DNA of 64,000 bases. Origin: Pseudosulfitobacter sp. DSM 107133. GTDB lineage: Bacteria > Pseudomonadota > Alphaproteobacteria > Rhodobacterales > Rhodobacteraceae. A program made the position numbers and the translations under genes. Below, one piece after another: positions 8,181-17,276 of this stretch (positions within the stretch are counted from its first letter, which is position 1; each line of letters starts with the position of its first letter). The notes beneath the pieces are model-generated. The model was given only the letters and a program-made list of their open reading frames with translations. It did no database searches and was not told the origin of the DNA. The stretch is taken from the NCBI RefSeq assembly GCF_022788695.1, contig NZ_CP085154.1:248001-312000 (forward strand), written 5' to 3'.

Positions 8181-11100
8181 ATGGCATATCAGACACGCGG
8201 GCGCGACCCACTGTTGGACACCAACATGGCCGAGGCCATCGAGAAACGGGGCAAGGAGCTGATTGGCATCGCCCTGCTGGTGGCCGGTCTGATGGCCGCT
8301 GCGATGATTGCGTCCTATACCCCGGATGATCCCAACTGGATGGTGTCGACCGATGCGCCGGTGCAGAACTGGCTGGGGCGCACAGGGGCGTCGATTGCGG
8401 CACCGTTGTTCATGATTGCAGGCTGGGGGGCGTGGGGCATTGCCGCTGTGCTGCTGGTCTGGGGCGTGCGCTTTGCGCTGCATGCAGGTGACGAGCGTGC
8501 CGTGGGGCGGTTGATTTTTGCGCCGATCGTGGTGGCCTTTGGCGCAATCTATGCGGCAACGCTGGAACCCGACGCGCAATGGCTGCGGACCCATTCCTTT
8601 GGCCTGGGCGGGCTGTTTGGCGACACGGTTATGGGCGCGATCCTGACGATCCTGCCGCTGGGTTCTGCTTTTGCGGTCAAAACGATGTCGTTCCTGATGG
8701 GTGTGGGTATCGTGGTGTTGTCGGCCTTTGTGCTGGGCTTTACCATGCCCGAGCTGAAACGGATCGGGCGGTTTTTGCTGATCGGTCTTATCATGGTCTA
8801 TGCGTGGACGATGACGCTGCTGGGCCGAGGTGCCAGCGGCGCGGTGCAGGGTGCGCGTGCGCTTCAGGCGAAGACTGCCGAGCGTCGTGAACAAAAGCGC
8901 ATCGAGGCGGAAGAAAACGCCGCCTTTCATGCGCAACAGGCTTTTGCCGAACCGATTGTGCCGCAGGCCCCTGCGCATGGCATGTTCCAGACCGAAGCCG
9001 CACCCAAAAGCGGGCTGCTGGCGCGGATGCCGGGGCTGATCAAACGCCCTGACGTGTATCCAGAAGAAGAGATGCCCGAACCTGAGCTGATCGAGAGCTA
9101 TAGCACGGCCGAAGTGGACGAAGGCCCCGGAGATGACCGTATCAGGGCCAAGATCGCGGACGTGATCAAAAGCCGCGTGCGTCAGGCACCTGTGTTGCAG
9201 GCCGAGAAATCAATGCCGCTGACAGGGGGGCTGGGGCAGGATCGCCGCCCGAAACCTTTGGTGTTGAACACCGCGCGCCCCGCCGAACTGCCCGCCGAGC
9301 CGCCGTTGACGGCGGCCGCAGTTGCAACCCCTGCGATGCGCGCCGAGCCGCCGCTGACCGCATCGCGTGCGGCGCCTGACTATTTCTCGAAACCGGTTGC
9401 GGCGCCTGTTGTGACCCCTGTGCGTGCGCCGGTTGCCATGCAAACACCTGCGCCAGCACCCGCGCCGGAACCGATGGCATATGCCGAACCCGACGCCTAC
9501 GAGGATCAGTACCTTGAGGCCGACGAGGACGAGGTCGAGGCGCTGGCCCTGCACCAGCCGGAACCGCAAGCGCCGGTGATTCCCGTGGCCGAGCCGCGTA
9601 AGGTTGTGCAGCAACCCGCCCGCAAGATTGTGCAGCCCAGCAAACAGGCCCGTGCCGAGGCCCAGCCCGCGCTTTCGTTTGAAGACACGCACCCGGGCTT
9701 TGAGTTGCCGCCGCTGAGCCTGTTGGAAAGCCCTGAAACCGTGCAGCGTCTGCACCTGTCGGACGAGGCGCTGGAAGAAAACGCGCGGATGCTTGAAAGC
9801 GTGCTGGATGATTATGGCGTCAAGGGCGAGATCGTCAGCGTGCGCCCCGGTCCCGTGGTCACCATGTATGAACTGGAGCCTGCTCCGGGGTTGAAAGCCA
9901 GCCGCGTGATCGGTCTGGCCGATGACATCGCCCGTTCGATGGCGGCGCTGTCTGCGCGTGTGTCGACGGTGCCGGGCCGGTCGGTCATCGGGATCGAACT
10001 GCCCAACGAACACCGCGAAAAGGTGGTCTTGCGTGAAATCCTGTCGAGTCGTGATTTTGGCGACAGCAACATGCGCCTGCCGCTGGCCCTGGGCAAGGAT
10101 ATCGGTGGCGACAGCGTGGTGGCGAACCTTGCCAAAATGCCCCACCTGCTGATCGCGGGGACCACCGGATCGGGTAAATCCGTGGCCATCAACACGATGA
10201 TCCTGTCGTTGCTGTACAAGCTGACGCCGGATGAATGCCGCCTGATCATGATCGACCCCAAGATGCTGGAACTGTCCGTCTATGACGGCATCCCGCACCT
10301 TCTGTCCCCAGTTGTGACCGACCCGAAAAAGGCCGTTGTCGCGCTGAAATGGACCGTGGGCGAGATGGAAGAGCGCTATCGCAAGATGTCCAAGATGGGC
10401 GTGCGCAATATCGAAGGCTATAACGGTCGCGTCCGCGAGGCACTTGCCAAGGGCGAGATGTTCAGCCGCACGGTCCAGACCGGCTTTGACGACGACACCG
10501 GCGAGCCGATGTTCGAGACGGAGGAATTCCAGCCCGTCGCACTGCCGTACATTGTTGTGGTCGTGGACGAGATGGCTGACCTGATGATGGTCGCGGGCAA
10601 AGAGATCGAGGCGTGCATCCAGCGTCTGGCGCAGATGGCGCGGGCGTCCGGTATTCACCTGATCATGGCGACTCAGCGGCCTTCGGTCGATGTGATCACC
10701 GGCACGATCAAGGCGAACTTCCCCACGCGGATCTCGTTCCAGGTGACCTCGAAAATCGACAGCCGCACCATCTTGGGTGAAATGGGCGCCGAGCAACTGC
10801 TGGGCATGGGCGACATGCTGTACATGGCAGGCGGTGCCAAGATCACCCGTTGTCACGGTCCGTTCGTCAGCGATGAAGAGGTCGAGGAAATCGTCAACCA
10901 CCTCAAGGCTTATGGCGCGCCGGACTATGTCAGCGGCGTGGTCGAAGGGCCGGACGAAGACAAGGAAAGCAACATCGACGCGGTTCTGGGTCTGGGTGGC
11001 AATACCGACGGCGAAGACGCGCTGTATGACACGGCGGTGGCGATTGTGATCAAGGACCGCAAATGTTCCACCAGCTACATCCAGCGCAAGCTGGCCATCG

Positions 11101-11204
11101 GCTATAACAAGGCCGCGCGTCTGGTTGAGCAGATGGAAGATCAGGGCGTTGTCAGCGCGGCCAACCATGTCGGTAAGCGCGAAATTCTGGTGCCCGAACA
11201 ATAA
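8181..11204 (+). CDS. ftsK: DNA translocase FtsK
   Basis: The 1007-residue protein has about four N-terminal membrane segments (roughly residues 25-190), a long Ala/Pro/Glu-rich linker (about 230-500), and a RecA-like motor. The Walker A motif GTTGSGKSV is near residue 660, the Walker B segment [15 protein letters not shown] follows, and [13 protein letters not shown] is conserved. A C-terminal winged-helix gamma domain that reads KOPS sites covers about 945-1005. FtsK links divisome assembly to chromosome dimer resolution and terminus segregation at the inner membrane. It is probably co-transcribed with dapC. The stop is followed by a 227-bp gap holding a perfect 19-bp palindrome. Confidence 0.97.
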   Translation: MAYQTRGRDPLLDTNMAEAIEKRGKELIGIALLVAGLMAAAMIASYTPDDPNWMVSTDAPVQNWLGRTGASIAAPLFMIAGWGAWGIAAVLLVWGVRFALHAGDERAVGRLIFAPIVVAFGAIYAATLEPDAQWLRTHSFGLGGLFGDTVMGAILTILPLGSAFAVKTMSFLMGVGIVVLSAFVLGFTMPELKRIGRFLLIGLIMVYAWTMTLLGRGASGAVQGARALQAKTAERREQKRIEAEENAAFHAQQAFAEPIVPQAPAHGMFQTEAAPKSGLLARMPGLIKRPDVYPEEEMPEPELIESYSTAEVDEGPGDDRIRAKIADVIKSRVRQAPVLQAEKSMPLTGGLGQDRRPKPLVLNTARPAELPAEPPLTAAAVATPAMRAEPPLTASRAAPDYFSKPVAAPVVTPVRAPVAMQTPAPAPAPEPMAYAEPDAYEDQYLEADEDEVEALALHQPEPQAPVIPVAEPRKVVQQPARKIVQPSKQARAEAQPALSFEDTHPGFELPPLSLLESPETVQRLHLSDEALEENARMLESVLDDYGVKGEIVSVRPGPVVTMYELEPAPGLKASRVIGLADDIARSMAALSARVSTVPGRSVIGIELPNEHREKVVLREILSSRDFGDSNMRLPLALGKDIGGDSVVANLAKMPHLLIAGTTGSGKSVAINTMILSLLYKLTPDECRLIMIDPKMLELSVYDGIPHLLSPVVTDPKKAVVALKWTVGEMEERYRKMSKMGVRNIEGYNGRVREALAKGEMFSRTVQTGFDDDTGEPMFETEEFQPVALPYIVVVVDEMADLMMVAGKEIEACIQRLAQMARASGIHLIMATQRPSVDVITGTIKANFPTRISFQVTSKIDSRTILGEMGAEQLLGMGDMLYMAGGAKITRCHGPFVSDEEVEEIVNHLKAYGAPDYVSGVVEGPDEDKESNIDAVLGLGGNTDGEDALYDTAVAIVIKDRKCSTSYIQRKLAIGYNKAARLVEQMEDQGVVSAANHVGKREILVPEQ

Positions 11205-11242
11205 GCTGAACAGCAACCGGAACCCGGGCGGCCTGTGCGGGG

Positions 11243-11261
11243 TTTGGTGTCTGACACCAAA
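11243..11261. promoter_or_regulatory. perfect 19-bp palindrome downstream of ftsK
   Basis: TTTGGTGTC-T-GACACCAAA is a perfect inverted repeat with a single central base, 38 bp past the ftsK stop and 170 bp before lolA. The one-base centre and lack of a T tract argue against a terminator, while an operator or protein-binding site is possible. A related half-site (TTTGGTGTCAGACA) lies in the leader of the gamma-glutamyltransferase gene near 14831-14845. No regulator can be assigned. Confidence 0.45.
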
Positions 11262-11431
11262 GCCAGGGGCCGCTCCGATGCGACAGACATCGCTCTATTT
11301 TCTGAAACCGTGCACGACGTGGCGGCCTGTGGCCTGCGCCGTGGCGAATGCGCGCGCATGTTATCGCATATCAATCGCTGCCCCCCTATATCTGTCAGCA
11401 ACGAACACATGGAACTACGAGGCAAAACATC

Positions 11432-12037
11432 ATGCTGAGCTTGAGAACATTCCTCCCCGCATGCGCCATCGCGCTGAGCGTCGCAGGGGCGGCGGCTGCC
11501 GACAAATTGCCGCTGAACGAGATTTCAAAGTACCTGAACACGCTGCGCACTGTGCAGGGCGATTTTACCCAGATCAACGATGACGGGTCGATCAGCACGG
11601 GCCAGATCTTTATCAAACGCCCCGGCCGTGTGCGGTTTGAATACAACGCTCCTGAAACCGCGCTGGTTGTTGCGGGTGCCGGCGCTGTGGTGATCTATGA
11701 TTCGAAATCGAACGCCCCGCCCGAAACCTATCCGCTGGCCAAAACGCCGCTGTCGATCATTCTGGCGGACAATGTCAATCTGGGGCAGGCGCGTATGGTC
11801 ACAGGGCACGACTATGACGGCACGGCAACCACCGTGACAGCCCAGGATCCTGAACATCCCGACTATGGCAACATCCAGCTAAAGTTTACCGGCAATCCGG
11901 TGCAGCTGCGTCAATGGGTTATCAACGACAGCAGCGGGTCCAGCACCACGGTTGTGCTTGGGGATCTCAAGATCGGGGGAAAATTGGCCAACAGCATGTT
12001 CGACACTGGTAGTCCGGGGCAGGCCCCGCCCCGCTAA
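11432..12037 (+). CDS. lolA: outer-membrane lipoprotein carrier protein LolA
   Basis: The 201-residue protein has a Sec signal peptide (MLSLRTFLPACAIALSVAGA with cleavage after AAA) and a LolA beta-sandwich. Family segments include LNTLRTVQGDFTQINDDGS, GQIFIKRPGRVRFEYNAPE, and VVAGAGAVVIYDSKSN. LolA is the periplasmic shuttle that takes lipoproteins from the LolCDE exporter to the outer membrane. I chose the ATG at 11432 because it precedes the signal peptide and has a GAGG site upstream; the in-frame start at 11348 would add an untypical extension. The gene converges with the transglycosylase at 12053, and their stops lie in opposite arms of one stem. Confidence 0.93.
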   Translation: MLSLRTFLPACAIALSVAGAAAADKLPLNEISKYLNTLRTVQGDFTQINDDGSISTGQIFIKRPGRVRFEYNAPETALVVAGAGAVVIYDSKSNAPPETYPLAKTPLSIILADNVNLGQARMVTGHDYDGTATTVTAQDPEHPDYGNIQLKFTGNPVQLRQWVINDSSGSSTTVVLGDLKIGGKLANSMFDTGSPGQAPPR

Positions 12038-12057
12038 GGGGCGAGTGACTCCTTAGC
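12033..12057. terminator. hairpin spanning both convergent stop codons
   Basis: GCTAAGG (12033-12039) pairs with CCTTAGC (12051-12057) around an 11-nt loop. The lolA TAA stop lies in the left arm and the stop of the minus-strand transglycosylase gene lies in the right arm. There is no T tract, so termination activity is uncertain. Confidence 0.4.
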
Positions 12058-12640
12058 CGCGCGTGCGGCATCCCGACAGCTGAGTGGCATACATATTGGC
12101 GCGGGCATCAACCTTGCCCGCGACCTGCACCAACCAGGTTTTGCTGTTATAGCTGCCGCGCGCAAATCCGGTCTGCCCCTCGTGATATGCCAGATACTGG
12201 TTCCGCGCGTCGGTCAAGGCCACGCTGTTGCGTTGGTTGGTCGTATTCATGTACCAGCCCATAAAATCCGACGCGTCCCTGATCCGGTCGCGGCGGGCAC
12301 GGTGATGGCCTGTTTCACGCTGGTATTCTTCCCAGGTCGCATCCAATGCCTGCGCATAGCCATAGGCGCTGCTTTGGCGGCCCATGGGAATCACCCCCGC
12401 CGCATAGCGGAAGGGGGTGCGCGCATTGGAGATGAATTTGCTTTCCTGATGGATGGTGGCCATCTGTACATGCACCGGAACGCCCCAGCGACGTTCGGTG
12501 GCGCGAAAGGCACGCAGGTATTCGGGGCGCTGTTGTACGATGACACAGGCATCGTCCAGACCGCGCGGCGCGGTCGACTGACCACCGCCACACGATGCCA
12601 ACACCAACAGCGCGATCAAAGCTCGCAAGGTTCTGCTCAT
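12053..12640 (-). CDS. lipoprotein with lytic-transglycosylase-like SLT domain
   Basis: The 195-residue precursor starts MSRTLRALIALLVLASCGGG, with a lipobox ending at Cys17, so it should be lipidated. The body resembles a small SLT-type muramidase: MATIHQESKF carries the presumptive catalytic Glu, and SAYGYAQALDATWEEY matches the GYxQ-type motif. Such enzymes cleave peptidoglycan glycan strands. I chose the ATG at 12640 because it directly precedes the lipoprotein signal and follows AGGCAGAG; a 19-codon upstream extension is untypical. It is convergent with lolA and divergent from hspQ, separated from the latter by 230 bp. Confidence 0.83.
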   Translation of the reverse strand: MSRTLRALIALLVLASCGGGQSTAPRGLDDACVIVQQRPEYLRAFRATERRWGVPVHVQMATIHQESKFISNARTPFRYAAGVIPMGRQSSAYGYAQALDATWEEYQRETGHHRARRDRIRDASDFMGWYMNTTNQRNSVALTDARNQYLAYHEGQTGFARGSYNSKTWLVQVAGKVDARANMYATQLSGCRTRG

Positions 12641-12870
12641 TTTACTGTCACTCTGCCTAAAGGTTCCACCACATTCAGCGGGTGGATTGTTTTGCACAGA
12701 GCATAGCCGATTTTACCGTTCGTGGAAATCCTCTTTGCTATCATGGGCGGGGCTTTGCGACCTGGCCACTGTTACAGCGGGAAGACAGACTGTTTCTGTG
12801 CCGTATGGCGCTGTTTTATGGACATAACCCGCTTGAAAAGAGTACGATCCAAGGATAGGGGCTGGAGATT

Positions 12871-13197
12871 ATGTTGAGATTGCGCGCCAAATACCATCTT
12901 GGACAAGTTGTCCGTCACAAAAAGCACCCCTTTCGCGGGGTGGTCTTTGACGTGGATCCACAATTTTCAAATACCGACGAATGGTACGAGGCGATTCCCG
13001 AAGACAGCCGTCCGCGCAAGGAACAGCCGTTTTACCACCTGCTCGCGGAAAACGATCAAAGCTATTATGTGGCTTATGTGTCCGAGCAGAACCTTGTGGC
13101 AGACTATTCCGGCGAGCCGGTGGATCACCCTGACATCCCCGATCTGTTCGGTCCGTTTGAGGACGGGTCCTATCCGCTTCACTTCCAAATGAACTAA
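12871..13197 (+). CDS. hspQ: heat shock protein HspQ
   Basis: The 108-residue protein matches HspQ/YccV throughout, including AKYHLGQVVRHKKHPFRGVV, FDVDPQFSNTDEWY, QPFYHLLAEND and the C-terminal LFGPFEDGSYPLHFQMN. In enterobacteria HspQ is a heat-induced hemimethylated-DNA-binding protein and a specificity enhancer for Lon; the latter link is suggestive given the LON-domain gene elsewhere in the window. It is cytoplasmic and has a GGAG site before the ATG. I saw no convincing sigma-32 promoter upstream. Confidence 0.93.
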   Translation: MLRLRAKYHLGQVVRHKKHPFRGVVFDVDPQFSNTDEWYEAIPEDSRPRKEQPFYHLLAENDQSYYVAYVSEQNLVADYSGEPVDHPDIPDLFGPFEDGSYPLHFQMN

Positions 13198-13240
13198 GTG
13201 GGAGTCGGGTGCGCAGTTTGACCTGCGCACCCTGATTGCA

Positions 13241-14818
13241 TCAGTATCCCAGCGCGCAACCGTCCTTGCGCGGATCGCTCGCGCCTTCCAACACGCCGCT
13301 GTCATGCAGCTTGATCGCCTGTGCCCCGCCAAGGGGCGAATCAGGGATCTGTACGCTGTGCCCCATATCGGCCAGTTCCTGACGCACGGCGTCGGAGTAT
13401 CCACGTTCGACCTGCAACACGCCCTTTTCGGGAAAGCTGCGGGGCGCGTCGATGGCGGTCTGGGGGTCCATGCCGAAATCGGTCAGGTTGGTCGTAAACC
13501 GCGCGTGGCCAGCTGGCTGGTATTGTCCGCCCATCACGCCAAAAGGCATCACCGGCTTGCCGTTTGCGCGGATGATGCCCGGAATGATCGTGTGCATCGG
13601 GCGTTTGCCGCCTTTCAACTCGTTCGGATGTCCTTCGGTCAGGGAAAAACCTGCGCCGCGGTTCTGGAACAGGATGCCGAATTTGTCCGAAGCGATGCCG
13701 GACCCGAAGCCGTGAAAAATCGAATAGATCAGCGATACGATCATGCCATCGCCGTCGACCACGGTGATATAGATGGTGTCCTTGTGCACCGCTTCCGAAA
13801 TCTCGGTGGCGCTGGCCATCGCGCGTTTGGGGTCGATCAGGGCGGCCAGTTTGGCGGCGGTGTCTTCGGACAGCAGATAATCAAGCCGGGTCATATGGTC
13901 GGCGTCCGCCAGAAAACGGTTGCGCGTGTCATAGGCCAGCTTGGCCGCCTCGGCCTCGATATGCGCGCGCTCTGCGCCAAAAGGGTCCATCGCGGCGATG
14001 TCGAAATGTTTGAGGATATTCAACAGCAAGAGCGCCACAGCCCCCTGGCCGTTAGGCGGATGTTCGACCACTTCGATGTCTTTGTAAGCCCCCGCCACCG
14101 GAGTCGTGTCGGTGCAGGCGGCATTGGCAAAATCCTCTGCCGTATGCACCCCGCCCAACGCGTTTAGCGCAGCGATCATATCGTCAGCGACTTCGCCGGT
14201 GTGAAACGCATCGCGTCCGTCCCTGGCGATACGGCGCAGCACTTCGGCCTGTTTGGGGGCGCGAAAGATCTGGCCGGTTTTCGGGATCTGGCCGTTCACC
14301 ATATAGGTTTCGCGCGCGACGCCTTGCAGCGCTTCGGAATTGGAAATCCAGTCAGACGCCACACGCGGGGCGACGGGTACACCGGCTTCGGCATAGTGAA
14401 TCGACGGCGCCAGCAGCGCATCAATGCCCAGTTTGCCGACGCGCTGGGAGAGGGTGCAAAAGGCGTCGATCGCACCGGGGATCGTTACCGCATGGGGGCT
14501 GCCCAGCGGCACGGTGTCGTGGCCTGCGTCGCGCAGCATGGCGGCATCCAACCCGGCAGGCGCGCGGCCCGATCCGTTCAGAGCGTTCACCTTGGTCTCG
14601 CCGGGCATCGACCACAGCACGAAACAATCGCCGCCAATGCCTGTCATTTGCGGTTCGCAAATGCCCAGCAGAACGGCTCCTGCAATGGCGGCGTCCATAG
14701 CGTTGCCACCGCGTTTGAGGATGTCGATGGCGGTGGAAGCGGCCAAGGGATGCGATGTCGCGCACATGCCATTTGTGGCCAGGACGGGCGAGCGGCCCGG
14801 AAAATGAAAGTCGCGCAT
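13241..14818 (-). CDS. gamma-glutamyltransferase family protein
   Basis: The 525-residue proenzyme belongs to the gamma-glutamyltransferase (Ntn-hydrolase) family, which matures by cleavage before a conserved Thr. Here that residue is Thr348 in HKDTIYITVVDGDGMIVS, followed by FHGFGSGI. The N-terminal part has the family segment KRGGNAMDAAIAGAV and CEPQMTGIGGDCF. It lacks an obvious signal peptide, unlike periplasmic E. coli GGT, so it is probably cytoplasmic and may act on another gamma-glutamyl or glutathione-like substrate. The start at 14818 has an AAGGAG site. Its leader carries a partial copy of the palindrome seen after ftsK. Confidence 0.88.
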   Translation of the reverse strand: MRDFHFPGRSPVLATNGMCATSHPLAASTAIDILKRGGNAMDAAIAGAVLLGICEPQMTGIGGDCFVLWSMPGETKVNALNGSGRAPAGLDAAMLRDAGHDTVPLGSPHAVTIPGAIDAFCTLSQRVGKLGIDALLAPSIHYAEAGVPVAPRVASDWISNSEALQGVARETYMVNGQIPKTGQIFRAPKQAEVLRRIARDGRDAFHTGEVADDMIAALNALGGVHTAEDFANAACTDTTPVAGAYKDIEVVEHPPNGQGAVALLLLNILKHFDIAAMDPFGAERAHIEAEAAKLAYDTRNRFLADADHMTRLDYLLSEDTAAKLAALIDPKRAMASATEISEAVHKDTIYITVVDGDGMIVSLIYSIFHGFGSGIASDKFGILFQNRGAGFSLTEGHPNELKGGKRPMHTIIPGIIRANGKPVMPFGVMGGQYQPAGHARFTTNLTDFGMDPQTAIDAPRSFPEKGVLQVERGYSDAVRQELADMGHSVQIPDSPLGGAQAIKLHDSGVLEGASDPRKDGCALGY

Positions 14819-15073
14819 GGGGGCTCCTTTTGGTGTCAGACAAAGGATACCTAGCGGGGTGCTGGCCAAAGGCCAAGCTTATGACAATGTTCGGGAATAA
14901 GATCCTCGGTGCCGTGCACTGGGTGGGGGCTGTTACACACGACACCGAGGGAAGCTATATGCAGCTACAGGTCTATATTTGCCGGTGGAACAAGGCAGGA
15001 TTGAGGAACGAATCGGGCGCTTTTGGGGTCTGTGTCAACAGTAGCGCCCGCAGCGGCGGAAATGCCCGTATTC

Positions 15074-15547
15074 TCAAGACACCGGGGTGCCCAATGCCAC
15101 TGCCATGCGCAGCGAAAGATGATTGGTCCCGTTGCGGCGGCGATAGGTAACCTCTTTGGCCAGATTCTGTATCAGAAACCAGCCAAACCCCCCCTCTGGC
15201 ATGTCCAGCAGGTCGACATCGACATTCACGGCCAGCCCAAGCGGGGTGCGCCCGTCGGGCATCGGCTGCCCTTCGTCCGTGATTTTAAAGTGCAAACCGT
15301 CGCGCCGGTGCTGGCATCGCAAGTCGATGGGCCCCGACTGTATGCCGTTGGCATAAGCGTGTTCGCAGATGTTGTTCATCGCCTCGGCCAGCACCAGTTC
15401 GACCGCGCCCAGTTCTTCGATATCAAGGGACAGTTCTTCAAGATTTCCCTTCAGGATTTCAAAAGCTTGCCGCGCGGCCTGTGGCCCGCTGTCCACATGG
15501 ACATGTACCTCGGGCAGGGTGCGCATTTTGTTGTCGTGCAGGACCAT
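15074..15547 (-). CDS. RsbW-like anti-sigma factor / GHKL ATP-binding protein
   Basis: The 157-residue protein is a small HATPase of the RsbW/SpoIIAB type. The N box is VLAEAMNNICEHAY and the G box is GGFGWFLIQNLAKEV, with a DEGQP segment between. Such kinases phosphorylate a STAS antagonist and sequester a sigma factor. The start at 15547 lies one base after the stop of the STAS gene, indicating translational coupling; upstream in-frame starts at 15577 or 15580 would overlap that gene. No sigma factor or PP2C phosphatase is adjacent, so the partner is encoded elsewhere. Confidence 0.85.
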   Translation of the reverse strand: MVLHDNKMRTLPEVHVHVDSGPQAARQAFEILKGNLEELSLDIEELGAVELVLAEAMNNICEHAYANGIQSGPIDLRCQHRRDGLHFKITDEGQPMPDGRTPLGLAVNVDVDLLDMPEGGFGWFLIQNLAKEVTYRRRNGTNHLSLRMAVALGTPVS

Positions 15548-15548
15548 G

Positions 15549-15887
15549 TCACGCTGCCAGCGCGCTGCGCGCGTCATCAAGTGTGGCGAACAGGCTGAAC
15601 ACAGAATCCATCCGTGTGAGTTTGAACACCTTGTCGACAGTCGGTGTCAGACCCGCCAGCGCCAGCTTGCGTTGGGGTGCAAGGTGCTTCATCGCGGCGA
15701 CAATCGCACCCAGTCCGCTGGAGTCGATGAAATCCACTGCCGACAGATCCAGCACCACCAGATCGGGGCCATTGTCTGTCTCGGCGCGCATCGCGTCCTT
15801 GAATTCGATGGCCCCCGCGGCGTCGATTCGCGCGTTCCGCACCGTCACAATGCGCACTTGGCCTTCTGTTTTACTCGAGAGTTCCAT
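15549..15887 (-). CDS. STAS-domain anti-anti-sigma factor (RsbV-like)
   Basis: The 112-residue protein is a single STAS domain. The phosphorylatable Ser56 sits in VDFIDSSGLGAIVAAMKHL, the hallmark of RsbV/SpoIIAA-type antagonists. Dephosphorylated antagonist would bind the RsbW-like kinase encoded just downstream and release its sigma factor. The two genes form a tight operon separated by 1 bp. The pair diverges from the thiolase gene at 15979 across 91 bp. Confidence 0.9.
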   Translation of the reverse strand: MELSSKTEGQVRIVTVRNARIDAAGAIEFKDAMRAETDNGPDLVVLDLSAVDFIDSSGLGAIVAAMKHLAPQRKLALAGLTPTVDKVFKLTRMDSVFSLFATLDDARSALAA

Positions 15888-15978
15888 ACTAATCCCTCAC
15901 GTCTCACGCTCGCGACCATGATTAGGCCGCAAGTCTTACCAACTCGTAACCACGGGTAGAAGAATCAGAAGGTGAACT

Positions 15979-17151
15979 ATGACTGAAGTAATCATTTGCG
16001 GCGCATCCCGCACTCCGATGGGTGGTTTTCAGGGCGCTCTTTCCGGTCTGACAGCCTCGGAACTGGGGGGCGCCGCCATTCGCGCAGCACTGGCCGGTGC
16101 CGGCACCGATACGGTAGACGAAGTCCTGATGGGTTGTGTGTTGCCCGCAGGTCAGGGCCAGGCTCCCGCGCGTCAGGCCGGTTTTGCCGGCGGTCTGGGC
16201 AAGGAAGTGCCCGCGACAACGCTGAACAAGATGTGCGGTTCGGGCATGAAAGCGGCGATGATCGCCTTTGACCAGATCGCATTGGGTCACACCGACCTGA
16301 TGATCGCAGGCGGCATGGAAAGCATGACACAGGCCCCCTATCTGCTGCCCAAAATGCGTGATGGCGCACGGTTGGGACACGGGCAGGTGATTGATCACAT
16401 GTTCCTTGACGGTCTCGAAGACGCCTATGACAAGGGCCGTCTGATGGGCACCTTTGCCGAAGATTGCGCCGAAACCTACCAGTTTACCCGCGAACGGCAG
16501 GATGAATTCGCGCTGGCCTCGCTAAGCCGCGCGCTTGAGGCGCAAAGCAGCGGTGCCTTTGCCGATGAAATCGCTGCCATCGACGTGAAGTCGCGCAAGG
16601 GCGCGGTCACGGTCAGCGCCGACGAACAGCCCGCCAACGCCCGCCCCGAGAAGATCCCCCAACTCAAACCGGCCTTCCGCGAGGGCGGCACCGTGACGGC
16701 GGCCAATTCGTCGTCGATCTCGGACGGCGCTGCGGCGCTGGTTCTCAGCTCGGCCGAAGCGGCCAAGGCGCGTGGTCTGACGGTGCGCGCGCGCATACTG
16801 GGCCACGCCAGCCACGCACAGGAACCCGGCCTGTTCACCACGGCCCCGGTGCCTGCCGCACAGAAACTGCTGGCGCGCATCGGCTGGAGCAAGGACGACG
16901 TTGATCTGTGGGAGGTGAACGAAGCTTTTGCCGTGGTGCCCATGGCGTTCATGCACGAAATGGGGCTGAGCCATGACATCGTGAACGTCAACGGTGGCGC
17001 CTGTGCTTTGGGACACCCCATCGGTGCCTCGGGCGCACGTATCATCGTGACGCTTCTGAACGCGCTGGAAAAACGCAACCTCAAGCGCGGGATTGCGGCC
17101 ATTTGCATCGGGGGTGGCGAAGGTACGGCTATCGCAATCGAACGTATCTGA
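15979..17151 (+). CDS. acetyl-CoA C-acyltransferase (thiolase)
   Basis: The 390-residue thiolase has all three active-site segments: nucleophilic Cys86 in LNKMCGSGMKAA, the His in GGACALGHPIGASGAR, and the second Cys in AAICIGGGEGTAIA. Sequence and length fit a biosynthetic or acetoacetyl-CoA type thiolase or a beta-ketothiolase used in fatty-acid or PHB metabolism, but no phaB or fad genes flank it, so the pathway is open. The start ATG follows GAAGGTG at suitable spacing. Confidence 0.92.
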   Translation: MTEVIICGASRTPMGGFQGALSGLTASELGGAAIRAALAGAGTDTVDEVLMGCVLPAGQGQAPARQAGFAGGLGKEVPATTLNKMCGSGMKAAMIAFDQIALGHTDLMIAGGMESMTQAPYLLPKMRDGARLGHGQVIDHMFLDGLEDAYDKGRLMGTFAEDCAETYQFTRERQDEFALASLSRALEAQSSGAFADEIAAIDVKSRKGAVTVSADEQPANARPEKIPQLKPAFREGGTVTAANSSSISDGAAALVLSSAEAAKARGLTVRARILGHASHAQEPGLFTTAPVPAAQKLLARIGWSKDDVDLWEVNEAFAVVPMAFMHEMGLSHDIVNVNGGACALGHPIGASGARIIVTLLNALEKRNLKRGIAAICIGGGEGTAIAIERI

Positions 17152-17164
17152 CCAGCTTCGCGCG

Positions 17165-17188
17165 GTCGGCCCGGTACCACGGGCCGAC
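17165..17188 (+). terminator. possible terminator hairpin after the thiolase gene
   Basis: GTCGGCCC (17165-17172) pairs with GGGCCGAC (17181-17188) around an 8-nt loop, 13 bp past the thiolase stop. There is no following T run, so it may be a processing or stability hairpin rather than an intrinsic terminator. Confidence 0.4.
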
Positions 17189-17276
17189 AATCTGAATATC
17201 GCCCTGAACGGGCCGCGTTCTGTGTTAGAGTAGGCAGGGCGCGGTGCTTTCCGCGAAGCGGAACAGGAGCATGGAA

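Noticed and set aside
9210..11216. Open frame of about 668 codons antisense to ftsK
   Set aside because: Same artefact of GC-biased third positions; the FtsK motor motifs on the plus strand leave no doubt about the coding strand.
12832..12860. CTTGAAA upstream of hspQ as a sigma-32 promoter
   Set aside because: The -35-like box is good but no matching -10 element lies at the right distance, and a start near 12860 would leave almost no leader before the ribosome binding site.
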